NCBI RefSeq assembly: GCF_024347395.1
Contig: NZ_AP025472.1
Span: 992,001 to 1,056,000 of the forward strand
Source of the DNA: Vibrio cortegadensis
GTDB lineage: Bacteria; Pseudomonadota; Gammaproteobacteria; Enterobacterales; Vibrionaceae
Reading direction: 5' to 3'
DNA: 64,000 nucleotides
In this document: one piece after another, positions 27,370-36,458 of the stretch
How positions within the stretch are numbered: the stretch's first letter is position 1
How the letters are laid out: every line of letters begins with the position of its first letter
Made by a program: the position numbers and the translations under genes
The notes under the pieces: generated by a model
Told to the model about the DNA's origin: nothing
Seen by the model: only the letters and a program-made list of their open reading frames with translations
Database searches by the model: none

Positions 27370-28677
27370 ATGCTGGATTCTAAATTACTTCGAGCTGAGC
27401 TGGATGAAACAGCGGCAAAATTGGCGCGTCGAGGATTTATTCTTGATGTAGAGAAAATTCGTGAACTTGAAGAAAAGCGCAAGTCCCTTCAAATGAAAAC
27501 TGAAGAGCTGCAAGCGTTACGTAATTCTCGATCGAAGTCCATCGGCCAAGCAAAAGCGAAGGGCGAGCACGAAGAAGCTGAGCGTATCCTTGCAGAAGTC
27601 GGTAGCTTAGGTACAGATCTTGATGAAGCAAAAAAAGAGCTTGCTGAACTTCAAGTTAGCCTAGAAGAGATCACAAACGCGATCCCTAACCTTCCGCATG
27701 ACTCTGTACCAAACGGTAAAGATGAAGATGAGAACGTGGAAATTTCACGTTGGGGTGAGCCAAAAACTTACGACTTCGAAGTGAAAGATCACGTTGATCT
27801 TGGTGAAATGTCTGGCGGTTTGGATTTTGCTAGCGCAGTAAAAATCTCAGGTTCTCGCTTTATCGTAATGAAAGGTAAATTTGCACGCCTACACCGTGCT
27901 ATTGCACAGTTCATGTTAGATCTGCATACCGATACTCATGGTTATACAGAAATGTACGTACCATACCTAGTGAACTCAGACAGCTTGTTTGGTACAGGTC
28001 AATTACCAAAATTTGGTGAAGATCTATTCCACACTAGCCCGCTAACTGAGCAAGTGAGTGACGTACCTCTTAAGAAACTATCGCTGATTCCAACTGCGGA
28101 AGTTCCAGTAACAAACATGGTGCGCGATACCATCACTGATGAAGCTGAGCTTCCACTTAAAATGACAGCTCATACGCCATGTTTCCGTTCAGAAGCAGGT
28201 TCGTACGGCCGTGATACTCGTGGTCTTATCCGTATGCACCAATTCGACAAAGTTGAATTAGTTCAAATTACTAAGCCTGAAGATTCAATGGAAGCATTAG
28301 AAGAACTGACTGGCCATGCTGAGAAAGTTCTACAGATGTTAGAACTTCCTTACCGTAAAGTGGTTCTTTGTACTGGTGATATGGGTTTCGGCTCTAGCAA
28401 AACTTACGATTTAGAAGTATGGGTACCAGCGCAAGAGACGTACCGTGAAATCTCTTCATGTTCAAACATGGGTGACTTCCAAGCTCGTCGTATGCAAGCT
28501 CGTTTCCGTCGTAAAGGCGAGAAGAAGCCTGAACTGGTTCATACATTGAATGGTTCTGGTTTGGCGGTAGGACGTACTATGGTTGCGATTCTTGAAAACA
28601 ACCAAGAAGCAGATGGCCGTATCGCGGTTCCAACTGTATTACAACCATACATGGGCGGCGCAACGCACATCGGTTAA
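27370..28677 (+). CDS. serS: Seryl-tRNA synthetase
   Basis: This 435-aa class II synthetase charges tRNA-Ser. The N-terminal antiparallel coiled coil (about residues 30-105) reaches for the long variable arm of tRNA-Ser. The catalytic core has motif 2 (TPCFRSEAGSYGRDTRGLIRMHQF) and motif 3 (NGSGLAVGRTMVAILEN). Codon use is strongly biased, as expected for an essential gene. A 7-bp hairpin (CGGTAGA / TCTACCG) lies about 40 bp before the start, with unknown role. Confidence 0.97.
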   Translation: MLDSKLLRAELDETAAKLARRGFILDVEKIRELEEKRKSLQMKTEELQALRNSRSKSIGQAKAKGEHEEAERILAEVGSLGTDLDEAKKELAELQVSLEEITNAIPNLPHDSVPNGKDEDENVEISRWGEPKTYDFEVKDHVDLGEMSGGLDFASAVKISGSRFIVMKGKFARLHRAIAQFMLDLHTDTHGYTEMYVPYLVNSDSLFGTGQLPKFGEDLFHTSPLTEQVSDVPLKKLSLIPTAEVPVTNMVRDTITDEAELPLKMTAHTPCFRSEAGSYGRDTRGLIRMHQFDKVELVQITKPEDSMEALEELTGHAEKVLQMLELPYRKVVLCTGDMGFGSSKTYDLEVWVPAQETYREISSCSNMGDFQARRMQARFRRKGEKKPELVHTLNGSGLAVGRTMVAILENNQEADGRIAVPTVLQPYMGGATHIG

Positions 28678-28714
28678 TGCATCGGTTAAAAATATACCGT
28701 TGAATGAATAAACA

Positions 28715-28741
28715 AAAAACCAGCCACGTGCTGGTTTTTTT
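28715..28741 (+). terminator. Terminator after serS
   Basis: The 11-bp stem AAAAAACCAGC / GCTGGTTTTT with a CACGT loop ends in a T-run. Confidence 0.9.
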
Positions 28742-28901
28742 ATATCTGGAGTTTAAGTTTGACGAATATAGGCCTCTCATTAGATAGTAAAACCAGGCGA
28801 GACGTGCCCTCTTCTCTAAACAGTGAGGTGTATTTTATAAATAAGGGGAGGTGGGTTTTATTTACGGTACAGTAAGTGATAGTATATGCACCAATATCAC
28901 G

Positions 28902-28928
28902 TGAATTGATGATTAGGTGATCAATTCA
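28902..28928. promoter_or_regulatory. 27-bp palindrome upstream of the sensor-kinase operon
   Basis: TGAATTGAT and ATCAATTCA are perfect 9-bp inverted arms separated by 9 bp. It lies about 75 bp before the kinase start, in an otherwise gene-free AT-rich stretch, where an operator of a dimeric regulator would be expected. No family is recognised. Confidence 0.45.
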
Positions 28929-29002
28929 TTAAGCCATCGCAAAGATTTTTACAATAAATACGGAATTTTATTTAGAAAATCGTTATGCACATGAAGGTCA
29001 AG

Positions 29003-32000
29003 ATGATCAAAAACATTTTTTTGTGTCTTCTCTTAATTCTTACATCTCAATTTAGTCTAGCTGAAACTCAAAATAATATTGATAACAGCAAGTTACAAAC
29101 CTTAACCATTGGTTTCCCTTCTCGATATATTGAACCATTAGCGATGGCTGATGAAGATGGCGAAATTGTCGGTTTGCTTCCATCCCTTTTTCGCCGTTAT
29201 GCAGAACAAGCAGGCTACAAAGTCGAAATACTGCCTTACGCTACTTTCAGCGATGTTATGAATGCATACATCAAAGGTGAACTGGATGTAATGATTGGGG
29301 TGACAGCGACATTAGAACGTGAATCCATCATGACGTTTACTGAACCTATGTTTGCGGTGCGTCGTGCTGCTATCAGTGCAACCCCAGTAACGACATACAA
29401 AGAGCTTGAAAACAAAACGGTCGCAACCATTAAAGGTTTTGCTGATGAAAGCTTTTTAAGAAACGTTTTACCTAGCGCAAGTTCGTTATCTGTCCCGAGT
29501 AACTTAGAAGCGATTCGAACCGTTGCTTTAGGCTTGGCAGATGCTCAAATTGGCGATGGCGTAATGTTATATGAGCATTACAAAAACAGTCCGTACCTGG
29601 AAGATGTGGACATGTACATGCTGGACGATCTTCCGGTCGATACGCTGTATGTCGGTGTACCAAAATCTGATAGTGAAATGCTGGAGCGATTGAACCAAGG
29701 TATACGTGAAGTGAATGCTTTACCTGAACATGAACGTATTCTTAATCGCTGGTTAGATGAAAGACAGCAAGAATATATTCGTAAAGCCTCATCACTAACG
29801 TTATCAAAAGAAGAGCAGCAGTGGATCGATAATCACCCGGTCATTGGCATTGGTGTTGAAAGTGATTGGGCTCCGATTGAAGTCGTTGAAAATGGTGTTT
29901 ACAAAGGGATCGCAGCGGATGTTCTTGAAGAAGTAAGCCGATTAACAGGGATCAAATTCGATCCGAAATACTACTCAACTCATAGGGAAAGCTACTGGGC
30001 ATTTCTAGACGGTGAGTTTGAGATGATGTCGTCACTGTCTCCTACCGCTAAACGACGTGAAAAGATGTTATTAAGCCAAGCGTTCATGCGAGAACCTTGG
30101 GTACTTATTGGACGCTCAGACGATTATGAGAAAGAGTTGTCATTCGATAACTTAGAGAAAAGTGATGTCATTGGGGTCATTGCGGCAACGTACGGTCAGT
30201 CAATGGCTAAAGAGTTTTGTGTAAGCTGTACCGTGCTTGAATACGATAGTGTTTATGATCTTGTTACGGCCCTAAATGAAAGTAAAGTTGATGTCGCAAT
30301 TAGCTCCTTATTGCTTGCTTCCCCATATCTACAAGGCCAGTATGCCGGCCAATTAAAAGTCATTAATAACATTAATGAACGTTCCTTTATTCCTGTTACT
30401 TTTGCGGTGAATAAAGAAAACCAGATTTTACTTAATATCATAAATAAAGCGCTTAGCGTGATACCGCCAAGTAAAATGGTTGAAATTGAAAAAAAATGGA
30501 TGAGTACTTCATACCAAACTGGAGTACAAACTCAGAAAGTTGTTTTATGGATCTCGATTATTTCAGTGGCATCACTGTTAATTATAGGTGTGGTTTTTTA
30601 TTGGAACCGTAAGCTACAAGGTGAGGTTCAGCAGAGGGTCGAAGCGGAAACAGAATTAAAACGAAGAGTTCAATTTGAACGATCGTTGCTCAATGCCATC
30701 CCATTCCCGATTGTGGTAAAAGATATTGATGGCAATATCGTTACGACTAACCCTGCTATTTCGATGTTGAGTGCCAGTGATGACGATCTTGCTCAGTTTG
30801 TTGCTGGTGGTTCTCTTGAAAGTAAAGAACTTGATGAGATCGTTAACCATAGTAGTGAAGACCAGAGAGTTCTCGCGGGCGAAATGCTCCCTCGAATGGA
30901 AAAAAATGTCGTTATTGGTGGCAAAGAAAGACAGTTCTCATACTGGAAATGCCCATATCAACTCTCAGAGAGTAGCAGTGCCGACGGTGTTGTTACCATT
31001 CTTAATGATGTTACAGAGTTAAGAAATGCAGAGCTAAGAGCTCGTGAAGCTGAACAGCGGGTTCAGTATCTAGCTGATAACGTTAGCGGAGCGGTTATTC
31101 AACACGTTCAAAGTAAAGAAGATTTAGATGATCTCAACTTCACATTTGTGAGTGCGGGTATTCAAGAGTTAGTCGGAGTAAGTTCCGAAGAACTCGTCAA
31201 GGATCATCGTAAATTCTTAAATGTATTAGATGAACAGCAACGCGATGACTTTATTGCTCATACTAGAGTATGTGCAGATATTGGTTCTATGTCGTATGAA
31301 CTGCATATTACGTCAGAAGATCGAGATAAATGGTTACACCTTCAGAGTCGAATTACTTCAAATAGTGATCACTTTACGTGGAATACCGTACTGACGGACA
31401 TCACTGAGCTTAAAAACCAACAAGCCGAGCTAGAGGCCGCAAAAGCAAAAGCCATTGCAGGGACAGAAGCTAAGTCTCGATTCTTGGCGAATATGAGCCA
31501 TGAAATTCGAACACCAATCAGCGGAATTATTGGTTTACTGGAAATATTTAGCCAATATCCAATGCGTGATGATGCGTTGAAAGTCCACAGCAGTTTAACC
31601 AAATCGGCCGACAATCTGCTGCATATCGTTAATGATATTTTAGACTTCTCGAAAATTGAAGCGGGCAAGTTAACGCTATCTCCAATCGATGCTGATATCC
31701 ATTCGATGTTATCTCGAATTACTCAGACACAAGCCAGTCATGCCCATGCTAAAGGGTTAAAATTTGAGTACTGGTTGTCTCCAAAAGTGGCAAGCATTGT
31801 TCATGTTGATGATGTTCGCTTGGGGCAGATTCTAAATAATTTCATCAATAATGCGATTAAATTTACTGAAAAAGGTCACATTCGCTTGGCGGTTGATCTG
31901 CTGGCACATGAAGGCTCATATCAAACATTGCGTTTTTCTGTATCAGATACTGGTGTGGGAATTAATGAGGATGCTCAAAACAGCTTGTTTATGCCATTTG

Positions 32001-33601
32001 TTCAAGCGGACGAAAGTACTCAAAGGAAGTTTGGTGGTACAGGCTTAGGTCTATCTATTACTAATGAGCTTGTTGCGCAGATGGGCGGCGAAATTACCGT
32101 CGTTAGCCAACTAGGTGAAGGCTCATGCTTTAGCGTGGTTATTCCTGTTAAAGCGATTGAGCAACAAGAGTCGTTGAACTTTAAAGGTGAGAAGAGCCTT
32201 GTAGTTGGCGAGTTTAATCAACTTGATGATCTCATTGAGTATATGTCTCACTGTGATGTCAAAATGGACCACGAAGCATTTGATGATAAGAATCAACTTG
32301 CTTTTCTAGCATCTCGAAATCGTATCAGTTCATTATTCATTACTCGTTTTGAATACGAGCGTTTAGATTTGAAACACAGCTGGATTAAAAATCAGCTTCC
32401 GGGAGTGAAATGTATTGTTCTTGAGAGAAGAAAAGGGATGCTTTCGCCTGAACCTTACGATGGTTTCTGGGCAATGTCTGTTAACCCAATCATTCCAGAT
32501 CAGCTTTACCACTGTCTAAAAACGCCTGTTGCTGTCGGTGCTTCGATGAATGTGGCTGAAAATCAAAACAAGGTGGTTGTTCAAAGTCGTAAAGAAGCGA
32601 TTGAAAATAGACGACTTATCCTCGTTGCTGAAGATCATCCGATCAACCGCCAAGTGATCATGACCATGCTGTCTCAGTTGGGTTATACCGCTGATGTTGT
32701 TAATGATGGTGCTCAAGCGTTTGAAGCATTGCAAAGTGATGAATATGGATTGCTTCTTACAGACTGTCATATGCCTGAAATGGATGGATATGAGTTAACA
32801 AAAGCGGTTCGAGCCAAAGAGGGTACTGAAAGTCGCGAAGCTATGCCAATTATCGCCCTTACTGCGAATGCAATTCAGGGGGAAGATGAGAAGTGTATTG
32901 AGCTTGGTATGTCTGCATTTTTATCGAAACCTGTGAGTAAGGTGAAGTTGACTGAAACGCTAGATCATTGGTTACCACAAATTTTGCCAGCACAGGTGGA
33001 TAATGTTTTCATTGAAGATAATGTAGACGTTGCTGGCGACAATGATCTAATAGCTCAAGAACATAGCGCAATAGATCAAAAAAGTGCGGACGAATTAGCA
33101 CTGGCTGCATTTGAGAACGAGTTTGAAGTTGCTGAGCCAGTGCAAGGTAGCGGTTCAGATGACTTATCCGCCATCGATGGTTTTGAGTTTGATTTTGCAG
33201 GCGATGATGATTCAGAAGAGACCTTCTGGGGTGAAGAGCACCTCAAGAGTAGTGAAGTGGATAAGCCAGAAGAAGCTTTACTCGATATTCCCGCTATCAT
33301 TGACATTTTTGGTGATGAAGAAGTGGCCAAAAATATTGCTTTCGATTTTGTAAAAAGTCAGAACGAAGATATGAATCTACTGTTGACCGCATTTGATGAG
33401 AAAAATCACTCTGATATACAAGAGATATCACATAGAATGAAAGGTGCAGCTAGAATGCTTGCATGTCACTCTTTTTCAATTCCTCTAGAGCGATTGGAAT
33501 CTGAGGCTACACATGGGAACGATCTTGTGTACGATGAACTTGAAGCCGAACTCACTTTAAAGCTGGCACAATTGAACGCTGAAGCTGAACAAATTGTTTA
33601 A
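29003..33601 (+). CDS. Unorthodox hybrid histidine kinase with two periplasmic solute-binding domains
   Basis: The protein has 1532 aa from ATG 29003, chosen because GAAGG precedes it by 5 nt; ATGs at 28985 and 28991 are also in frame. Order of parts: signal peptide; two SBP_bac_3 amino-acid-binding-like domains (about 25-255 and 275-500); transmembrane helix (about 512-535); two PAS domains (about 553-800); HisKA with His 833 (NMSHEIRTP); HATPase; a receiver with Asp 1254 (LLLTDCHMPEMDGY); a C-terminal HPt with His 1477 (SHRMKGAARM). All phosphorelay residues are intact. The layout is that of BvgS/EvgS and VieS/RocS. The next two genes are its likely response proteins. Confidence 0.93.
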   Translation: MIKNIFLCLLLILTSQFSLAETQNNIDNSKLQTLTIGFPSRYIEPLAMADEDGEIVGLLPSLFRRYAEQAGYKVEILPYATFSDVMNAYIKGELDVMIGVTATLERESIMTFTEPMFAVRRAAISATPVTTYKELENKTVATIKGFADESFLRNVLPSASSLSVPSNLEAIRTVALGLADAQIGDGVMLYEHYKNSPYLEDVDMYMLDDLPVDTLYVGVPKSDSEMLERLNQGIREVNALPEHERILNRWLDERQQEYIRKASSLTLSKEEQQWIDNHPVIGIGVESDWAPIEVVENGVYKGIAADVLEEVSRLTGIKFDPKYYSTHRESYWAFLDGEFEMMSSLSPTAKRREKMLLSQAFMREPWVLIGRSDDYEKELSFDNLEKSDVIGVIAATYGQSMAKEFCVSCTVLEYDSVYDLVTALNESKVDVAISSLLLASPYLQGQYAGQLKVINNINERSFIPVTFAVNKENQILLNIINKALSVIPPSKMVEIEKKWMSTSYQTGVQTQKVVLWISIISVASLLIIGVVFYWNRKLQGEVQQRVEAETELKRRVQFERSLLNAIPFPIVVKDIDGNIVTTNPAISMLSASDDDLAQFVAGGSLESKELDEIVNHSSEDQRVLAGEMLPRMEKNVVIGGKERQFSYWKCPYQLSESSSADGVVTILNDVTELRNAELRAREAEQRVQYLADNVSGAVIQHVQSKEDLDDLNFTFVSAGIQELVGVSSEELVKDHRKFLNVLDEQQRDDFIAHTRVCADIGSMSYELHITSEDRDKWLHLQSRITSNSDHFTWNTVLTDITELKNQQAELEAAKAKAIAGTEAKSRFLANMSHEIRTPISGIIGLLEIFSQYPMRDDALKVHSSLTKSADNLLHIVNDILDFSKIEAGKLTLSPIDADIHSMLSRITQTQASHAHAKGLKFEYWLSPKVASIVHVDDVRLGQILNNFINNAIKFTEKGHIRLAVDLLAHEGSYQTLRFSVSDTGVGINEDAQNSLFMPFVQADESTQRKFGGTGLGLSITNELVAQMGGEITVVSQLGEGSCFSVVIPVKAIEQQESLNFKGEKSLVVGEFNQLDDLIEYMSHCDVKMDHEAFDDKNQLAFLASRNRISSLFITRFEYERLDLKHSWIKNQLPGVKCIVLERRKGMLSPEPYDGFWAMSVNPIIPDQLYHCLKTPVAVGASMNVAENQNKVVVQSRKEAIENRRLILVAEDHPINRQVIMTMLSQLGYTADVVNDGAQAFEALQSDEYGLLLTDCHMPEMDGYELTKAVRAKEGTESREAMPIIALTANAIQGEDEKCIELGMSAFLSKPVSKVKLTETLDHWLPQILPAQVDNVFIEDNVDVAGDNDLIAQEHSAIDQKSADELALAAFENEFEVAEPVQGSGSDDLSAIDGFEFDFAGDDDSEETFWGEEHLKSSEVDKPEEALLDIPAIIDIFGDEEVAKNIAFDFVKSQNEDMNLLLTAFDEKNHSDIQEISHRMKGAARMLACHSFSIPLERLESEATHGNDLVYDELEAELTLKLAQLNAEAEQIV

Positions 33602-33611
33602 TAGGATATCT

Positions 33612-35123
33612 ATGAAGTTATTGAAAAACATGGATCTATTGGTTGTTGATGATAGCGATATTATCTGTAAATCTAGCCGTATCCTATTGACTAAAATTGG
33701 CTTTAATCGAGACAAAATTCGTTTGGTAGGTCAGGCGAATAGAGCCGTGCTAGAGTGCCGAGTCACGGCCTTCGACATTCTAATTGTTGACTATAATTTA
33801 GGTGAAGGAAGCACGGGCCTCCAGTTATTAGAAAGGCTTTATCATGAGAAACTGCTTGCACACGATCCTATCATTTTGATTGTCACTGCTGACAATTCAG
33901 CAACTGTAATTCGTAGCTTTTCTGAGTTTGAACCAAGTGGTTTTATCGTTAAACCACTGAGAGTAGATGTACTTACAGAATCATTGAAAGCTTGCATGGA
34001 TGAAAAAGCATTCATCACACGAGTAGTTGATAGTTATCATCAAGCGGGTTTATCAGAGGCTCTACCGACGTTAAAAGAAGCGAAGAGTAAGAAAATATAC
34101 AATTTAGCGTTAACCAAATTGTGTAGTGAAATTATATCGGTAGGTGAAGATGATATCGCATCACGATTATTGGTGAATTACATAAAAGCCAATAGTTATG
34201 TTCGCGCGCATATTATGTACGTTGACTTAATGCTGAAGGCGGGCAATATCGAGGAGGCGGAGAAAGTATTGCTGCCCCTACGTAAAGCTAATCGCTTCTC
34301 TGTTCCTGTGCTTGAATTAGAGTGTCGTTTCCAGTTTGAAAAGGGCATGTATGAACAAGCTGCGGAGAGTATGCTGCATTTACATAAAATGTCGCCGCAA
34401 AGACTTCCTCGTTTGTATGCTCTGATTTTGCAGCACGTTGGATTTCTCGCTAACGAAAATATCGCGAAGTTAATTCAGGAGCTTGCCTTTAAATCTAGCC
34501 ATTCTATTTGGGAAGAACCAAACCTGTATTTTTTGCTTAGTTGGATCCTTTTACAAGAAGCTGAGTTTAGTAACCGTTCTACCAGTGAAATCTGGGGTAT
34601 GTTAACTCGGAACAAAAAGTTTACTAAGCCGGATAACTCCCTGCAAAGTCGTTTAGGGGTATGGTCTTTAGCAAACAGCGGCCAATATTCTGCTGCATAT
34701 GAGCTACTGCAATCCTGCGAAGAAGTTGAAGAGTGTTTCGAGACTCTCTTTGTGGCATATCATACGCTGCATGTTCTAGGTATGTGGCAAGAAATGCAGA
34801 GTACTTTGCAAAAGTTAGTTGCGGTATCAGATCAAGAGCCTCAATCGCTTTTGCGAGATATCCAAAACAAAATGGCTAAAAAGTTGATTGCAGATTGGCG
34901 CAGTCAGAAAAGTACATTAGTCACATTCCCTAAATCATTCGATGGTTTACCAATTGAGTATTTATTCAAGCTATGGGGTGACTACCGGTTCAATATAAAA
35001 GTTGCAGAACAGATTGTTAGTCATGATGACTATAAACAGCAAGAAGGAATTGCAGGTAATAAATCGCTATTTAAAGAAGTTAATTTAACAATTGAGCAGA
35101 ACAAAAAATTAATAGAAGAGTAA
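33612..35123 (+). CDS. Receiver-TPR response regulator (VieB-like)
   Basis: The protein has 503 aa from ATG 33612, which has AGGA 5 nt upstream and starts 10 bp after the kinase stop; a TTG at 33594 is less likely. A receiver domain (about 5-130) holds the acidic pair VVDDSD, the phospho-acceptor in LIVDYNLGEG and a KPL segment. The rest is all helical with TPR-like repeats (about 150-460) and no DNA-binding or enzymatic domain. Vibrio cholerae VieB has, as I recall, a similar composition and inhibits its kinase VieS. This protein may regulate the kinase-to-EAL phosphotransfer in the same way. Confidence 0.85.
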   Translation: MKLLKNMDLLVVDDSDIICKSSRILLTKIGFNRDKIRLVGQANRAVLECRVTAFDILIVDYNLGEGSTGLQLLERLYHEKLLAHDPIILIVTADNSATVIRSFSEFEPSGFIVKPLRVDVLTESLKACMDEKAFITRVVDSYHQAGLSEALPTLKEAKSKKIYNLALTKLCSEIISVGEDDIASRLLVNYIKANSYVRAHIMYVDLMLKAGNIEEAEKVLLPLRKANRFSVPVLELECRFQFEKGMYEQAAESMLHLHKMSPQRLPRLYALILQHVGFLANENIAKLIQELAFKSSHSIWEEPNLYFLLSWILLQEAEFSNRSTSEIWGMLTRNKKFTKPDNSLQSRLGVWSLANSGQYSAAYELLQSCEEVEECFETLFVAYHTLHVLGMWQEMQSTLQKLVAVSDQEPQSLLRDIQNKMAKKLIADWRSQKSTLVTFPKSFDGLPIEYLFKLWGDYRFNIKVAEQIVSHDDYKQQEGIAGNKSLFKEVNLTIEQNKKLIEE

Positions 35124-35173
35124 ATTAATTTATTACTTTCTATATTTTTGCTCGTATATATGGATAACCATAA

Positions 35174-36388
35174 ATGTCTAAACGTATTCTTGTCATTGAA
35201 GATCATAACTTTCAAAGAATGGCGCTTCTCGCCTTATTGAAACAGTTTGATCATGTCGAAGCTGAAGGTGTCGGAAGTGCGCAGGAAGCGTTAGATTTAA
35301 TCGAAATACAGACTCCAGATATGGTGATCTGCGATTTAAATATGCCAGGTATTGATGGTATCACGCTATTAAGGTTACTTGCTGAAGCGGATTATGGTGG
35401 TGAAGTCATCATATCGAGTGCGGTAACGGAAGTCGTTTTAAAAGCAGCGGGTCGAATGTGTACGGCTTACAACATGAACTTATTAGGGGCGATCAGCAAG
35501 CCGATCAATAAAGTAAAGCTTGATGCCATATTAAATCAAAATTTAAAGCCTAAGCACTACTTCTCAAAACCGTTGCCTGACTTTAGCCGTGAAGACATAC
35601 TTGAAGCATTAGATAAAGAGCAGTTCATCCCTTTCTATCAGCCTCTCATTAAATTCGAAACGGGTGAGTGGCTAGAGTCTGAGGCTTTGGTTCGTTGGGA
35701 CCATCCTGAGCACGGTTTGTTATCTCCGATATTTTTTGTTGAAAAGATCATTAAATATGGGCTTTCAACAAAACTGACCCTGCTGTTATTAAAGTGCGCA
35801 TTGCGTGACTTGCCAACCCTAGGAAACCGTCGTGTGGCGATCAATATCACCGCGCAAGACCTTATGGATGCGAGTTTTGTTGATACTGTATTGGCGTTAC
35901 AGGTAGAGCACCCATCGTTGCCTCAGCGATTAAGGTTTGAATTGACCGAAACTGATATGATTGAGCATCTTGGTTATACGCTTTCTTCTGCTATCCGTTT
36001 ATGCATGAAGGGATTTGAGCTCGCAATTGATGATTTTGGAACGGGTTACTCTTCAATGCAGCTTTTAGATGACATGCCTTTTACTGAATTAAAGATTGAT
36101 TTAAGTTTCGTACAGAAGATGTTGGTGAGTCGCAGTGCTGAATCTATTGTTGCCGCTAGCCTATTTTTGGCAAAAAAACTGGGTATGGAAACCGTATCAG
36201 AAGGCATCGAAACCCGAGAAGTATGGATGCATTTACGTTCGATTACTGATGGCATGGGGCAGGGCTACTTTATGAGTCGACCTTTACCTCTTCATGAACT
36301 TGAACAATGGCATCAAGATTGGCAGGTTCGTGTTAAAGATGAAGATCTATTGTCTGGTCCGTTTGCTTGTAAAATGGGTAAATGTTAG
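35174..36388 (+). CDS. Response regulator c-di-GMP phosphodiesterase (REC-EAL)
   Basis: The protein has 404 aa. The receiver domain (about 3-125) has VIEDHNFQRMALL and the phospho-acceptor Asp in VICDLNMPGIDG. The EAL domain (about 140-390) has the catalytic set: SEALVRW, NITAQDL, ELTETDM, DDFGTGYSS, KIDLSFV, and SEGIET. All metal and base residues I could check are present, so it should hydrolyse c-di-GMP. There is no C-terminal helix-turn-helix, unlike VieA of V. cholerae, so it is closer to the REC-EAL protein RocR of Pseudomonas. It is 50 bp after the REC-TPR gene and probably in the same operon. Confidence 0.92.
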   Translation: MSKRILVIEDHNFQRMALLALLKQFDHVEAEGVGSAQEALDLIEIQTPDMVICDLNMPGIDGITLLRLLAEADYGGEVIISSAVTEVVLKAAGRMCTAYNMNLLGAISKPINKVKLDAILNQNLKPKHYFSKPLPDFSREDILEALDKEQFIPFYQPLIKFETGEWLESEALVRWDHPEHGLLSPIFFVEKIIKYGLSTKLTLLLLKCALRDLPTLGNRRVAINITAQDLMDASFVDTVLALQVEHPSLPQRLRFELTETDMIEHLGYTLSSAIRLCMKGFELAIDDFGTGYSSMQLLDDMPFTELKIDLSFVQKMLVSRSAESIVAASLFLAKKLGMETVSEGIETREVWMHLRSITDGMGQGYFMSRPLPLHELEQWHQDWQVRVKDEDLLSGPFACKMGKC

Positions 36389-36413
36389 TGCAGTAATACT
36401 TTAAACGAATATG

Positions 36414-36446
36414 AAAAGAGCCGTGAATGATTCGCGGCTCTTTTTG
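36414..36446. terminator. Bidirectional terminator between the REC-EAL gene and bioA
   Basis: The stem AAAAGAGCCG / CGGCTCTTTT, with an AT-rich loop, has T-runs on both strands between convergent genes. Confidence 0.85.
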
Positions 36447-36458
36447 TTTATACCGCTC

